Source: an uncultured Clostridia bacterium (GTDB lineage: Bacteria > Bacillota > Clostridia > Oscillospirales > CAG-272). From it: a stretch of 6,975 nucleotides of DNA. Location of the stretch: positions 1 through 6,975 of the forward strand of contig CALGCW010000137.1 of the NCBI GenBank assembly GCA_937884385.1, written 5' to 3'. Below are positions 5,293-6,975 of the stretch, piece by piece (within the stretch, counting starts at the first letter, position 1; every line of letters starts with the position of its first letter). The translations under genes and the position numbers were made by a program. The notes beneath the pieces were generated by a model. The model did no database searches and was not told where the DNA came from. It saw nothing but the letters and a program-made list of their open reading frames with translations.

Positions 5293-5904
5293 TTACGCAT
5301 CCTTTTGAAGCTTGAGATCAGCAAGTCCTGCCTTGTGAAGCATCCATGCTCCGAGCGCGAAAAGTCCCTGACCAAAGAAGTTAACGAACTCTGCGATCCA
5401 GTTCATAGAAGCCTTGTCAAAGTCCTTGCTTGAAAGATATCCCATACCGAGGCAGCAAACGAACGAAACGGCAAATATTGCAATTACAGCAGGCTTCTTA
5501 AGCTTCTTTGCAAGAATGCAAAGTCCGGCGTCAAGCATACCAAGTCCGCCGACCATTCCGATAATGCAGATGAGAGTCAGGGGCTCCATTGCAAGATGAG
5601 CCTTCTTCCTTGAAGCAAGCATCAGAACGATCGCAATGCCTGCGAACAAAAATCCCAAGGTCTGTACGGGGAAAAACATCGCATCAAGCTTGTCAAATCC
5701 GCCCACACCGCAAGCCACAAGGAGCTTCCAGGTAGCCTTAAAGAAACCGGCAAGCATAACGTTCATAACTCCGGATGCGAAGATCGCAAAAATGATCTTA
5801 TTCATTTTGTTGTAGAGATCGAACAAGAGAGTGATAGAGCCTAATGCGAAAAAAATCACCGGAATATAGTCAAAAAGTGCCATTCCTACAGAAAAATCAG
5901 GCAT
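5293..5904 (-). CDS. Six-helix integral membrane protein, 203 residues, unrecognised
   Basis: ATG at 5904 follows an excellent AGGAGGG (complement of 5911-5917) by 6 nt. About six hydrophobic helices are visible, near 10-29, 36-56, 79-97, 109-132, 139-157 and 167-189, joined by short loops with lysines (SRKKAH at 98-103, KKLKK at 133-137) and a charged tail. There is no signal peptide and no soluble domain. Cysteines at 65, 113, 129, 150 and 151 are within or next to helices. I do not recognise a family and see no transporter or enzyme motif. It sits between a DUF1295-like enzyme (30-nt gap) and the FDBR-like gene (1-nt gap), so co-expression is near certain and a membrane complex or substrate-channel role is possible. 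The ribosome binding site of the next gene lies inside its last codons. Confidence 0.8.
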   Translation of the reverse strand: MPDFSVGMALFDYIPVIFFALGSITLLFDLYNKMNKIIFAIFASGVMNVMLAGFFKATWKLLVACGVGGFDKLDAMFFPVQTLGFLFAGIAIVLMLASRKKAHLAMEPLTLICIIGMVGGLGMLDAGLCILAKKLKKPAVIAIFAVSFVCCLGMGYLSSKDFDKASMNWIAEFVNFFGQGLFALGAWMLHKAGLADLKLQKDA

Positions 5905-5934
5905 AATATTCCCTCCTATGTATTGTTTTTTGAA

Positions 5935-6738
5935 TTATTTCTTGTTAAGGTGATAAACGGGAATAAGAGGAATGATAATGGGGGTCTTGTCCGCATAATC
6001 GTTGTATTCCTTGTTGTTGCCGTAGCGAGCCATCTGACGCTTTTCAAGTCTCTGCGCGCCGTTGAACATAATGAATACGATGCAGATATATGCAAGAATT
6101 ACCGTAAAGTACTGCCAGAAGCCTACAAGGCAATCAAGCGCAGATACAGTCACACCCGTCCAGAAAAGGATCTCGCCAAAATAGTTGGGGCAACGAACGA
6201 TCTTGTAAAGCTTCTCCGTTGCTACCATATCGGGACGCTTTGCCTTCTGCTCGGATTTCTGCTTGTCAGCAACTGCCTCAAGAATGATACCGAACGCGGA
6301 AATAGCAATACCTACCCACTGGATAGCAGAGGTCTTTACACCGTTGAGCTCTTCGTTAAAGAGACGGAATGCAACGCCGCTTGTCTGAGCAACGTAGAGA
6401 ACGCCCATAAATACCCACATAAAGAACTTAACGAAGATCGGAACCTCTTTACCCGTTGCTTCCGCAAGTGTCTTGCGGTAAGCCGCATTCTTGATCTCAC
6501 GAATGAGAAGGAAGCCGGAAAGACGGAAGCCGTAGATCACAAAAAGCGCAAACTGCACAAGGTTCGCAAGTGTGATCGTGTAAACTCCCATAAGGCTCAT
6601 AACCGCCATCGCTACACCAATGATAGCAACGGAAAAGCCGTAACCTATGGACATAAAGTAAACGTACTTCTTAAAACCGCAAAGGCATACAAGAAGTGAA
6701 AGTGCAAAAAATATACCGAGATGTGCCCAGTTCCACAT
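5935..6738 (-). CDS. DUF1295 / steroid 5-alpha-reductase-like membrane protein
   Basis: Polytopic protein of 267 residues in the ICMT/NnrU/steroid-reductase superfamily. Hydrophobic helices are visible near 4-20, 27-50, 57-79, 102-121, 138-156 and 190-226. Family marks are YGFRLSGFLLIRE (69-81), EAVADKQK (154-161), LYKIVRCPNYFGEILFW (177-193), and the C-terminal YNDYADKTPIIIP (245-257), corresponding to 'Y..Y...T...P'. Relatives bind NADPH or S-adenosylmethionine and reduce steroid-like enones or methylate lipids; the substrate here is unknown. In the usual R-H-P-N-Y cofactor motif the His is Cys183. ATG at 6738 follows AAAGGAG (complement of 6747-6753) by 8 nt. First gene of a three-gene operon ending at 4638. 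No convincing sigma-A promoter was found upstream; TATAAA (complement of 6783-6788) lacks a well-spaced -35. Confidence 0.82.
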   Translation of the reverse strand: MWNWAHLGIFFALSLLVCLCGFKKYVYFMSIGYGFSVAIIGVAMAVMSLMGVYTITLANLVQFALFVIYGFRLSGFLLIREIKNAAYRKTLAEATGKEVPIFVKFFMWVFMGVLYVAQTSGVAFRLFNEELNGVKTSAIQWVGIAISAFGIILEAVADKQKSEQKAKRPDMVATEKLYKIVRCPNYFGEILFWTGVTVSALDCLVGFWQYFTVILAYICIVFIMFNGAQRLEKRQMARYGNNKEYNDYADKTPIIIPLIPVYHLNKK

Positions 6739-6775
6739 AATTTTTTCTCCTTTGTTTGTTTTGTCTGAATATTCA

Positions 6776-6902
6776 AATTTTGATTTATAGGTAAGTCACA
6801 AACGAACAAGTATGTTCTTTTTCGAGAAAAAGAACCAAAAATCTTTTTGGGAGCTTCGCGAATAAACTCCGCGCAAATTGTGTTGTGCCACAGCACAACA
6901 CA
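6776..6902 (-). repeat. Hairpin-rich leader element, right copy
   Basis: Read on the minus strand: a 10-bp hairpin TGTGTTGTGC with its complement (6902-6879, loop TGTG), then AATTTGCGCG (6879-6870), then a CCAAAAA/TTTTTGG hairpin (6850-6835). A hairpin with GTTCTTTTTC arms follows (6835-6814), then TTTGTGACTT and ATAAATC (6788-6782), ending 37 nt before the operon's ATG. Block order and several block sequences match the element at 21-156, although the first hairpin differs entirely in sequence. It is non-coding. The outermost bases 6903-6975 show no gene or clear site. Confidence 0.5.
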
Positions 6903-6975
6903 TAACGATTTTCTCCCTTGTCGAAAATCTGTAATTTGCTACTCTTATACATAGCCGAAAGCTAAATAAAAGGCT

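Noticed and set aside
5292..5375. Upstream starts (5375 or 5300) for the FDBR-like gene
   Set aside because: 5375 lies deep inside the preceding gene with no ribosome binding site, and ATG 5300 directly abuts AAAAGG. The ATG at 5291 has the correct spacing.
5923..6699. 258-codon open frame on the plus strand across the DUF1295 gene
   Set aside because: Antisense shadow. The minus-strand frame has family motifs, membrane helices and a good ribosome binding site.
1..6975. CRISPR arrays, tRNA genes, insertion sequences or phage attachment sites
   Set aside because: No regularly spaced direct repeats, no cloverleaf with a recognisable T-arm, no transposase or integrase frame, and no target-site duplications were seen.

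Overview
The window looks like chromosomal DNA from an anaerobic, low-to-mid GC Gram-positive bacterium, most likely a gut-type Clostridia lineage (Oscillospiraceae-like). Supporting this are a Veg-family gene, purine-rich AAAGGAG/AGGAGG ribosome binding sites, extended -10 promoters (TGn before the -10), short hairpin-plus-T-run terminators, and A/T-rich intergenic gaps around G/C-richer genes. The lineage is an inference from these traits. No rRNA, tRNA, CRISPR array, transposase or phage gene was seen.

Left half, plus strand: a hairpin-rich intergenic element (about 21-156) precedes maf (nucleotide pyrophosphatase, 198-788). Then come veg (894-1133) with its own strong promoter, a perfect 14-bp terminator whose loop region supplies the -35 of the next promoter, and a 464-residue protein with two flavodoxin-like halves and a Cx2Cx2Cx5C motif (1209-2603). 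The last gene's stop codon lies inside its terminator. A structured gap (2619-2845), which may encode a 54-residue basic peptide, leads into an orphan 112-residue protein of more A/T-rich composition (2873-3211).

Centre: the two strands converge in a roughly 200-bp gap holding two hairpins (3258-3282 and 3381-3409). A 367-residue coiled-coil membrane protein (4514 to 3411) lies on the minus strand with its own promoter.

Right half, minus strand: a compact three-gene unit reads 6738 to 4638. In order it encodes a DUF1295/steroid-reductase-like membrane protein, an unrecognised six-helix membrane protein, and a soluble protein that I read as a distant ferredoxin-dependent bilin reductase (FDBR) relative. 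The gaps are 30 nt and 1 nt, and a clean terminator follows. This is the best candidate for an undescribed system: two membrane proteins plus a putative tetrapyrrole-type reductase in an apparently non-photosynthetic organism. The joint function is not known to me.

The leader of this operon (about 6902 to 6776, read on the minus strand) appears to be a diverged copy of the element before maf, in the same orientation relative to its downstream gene. The outermost right bases (6903-6975) show no gene.
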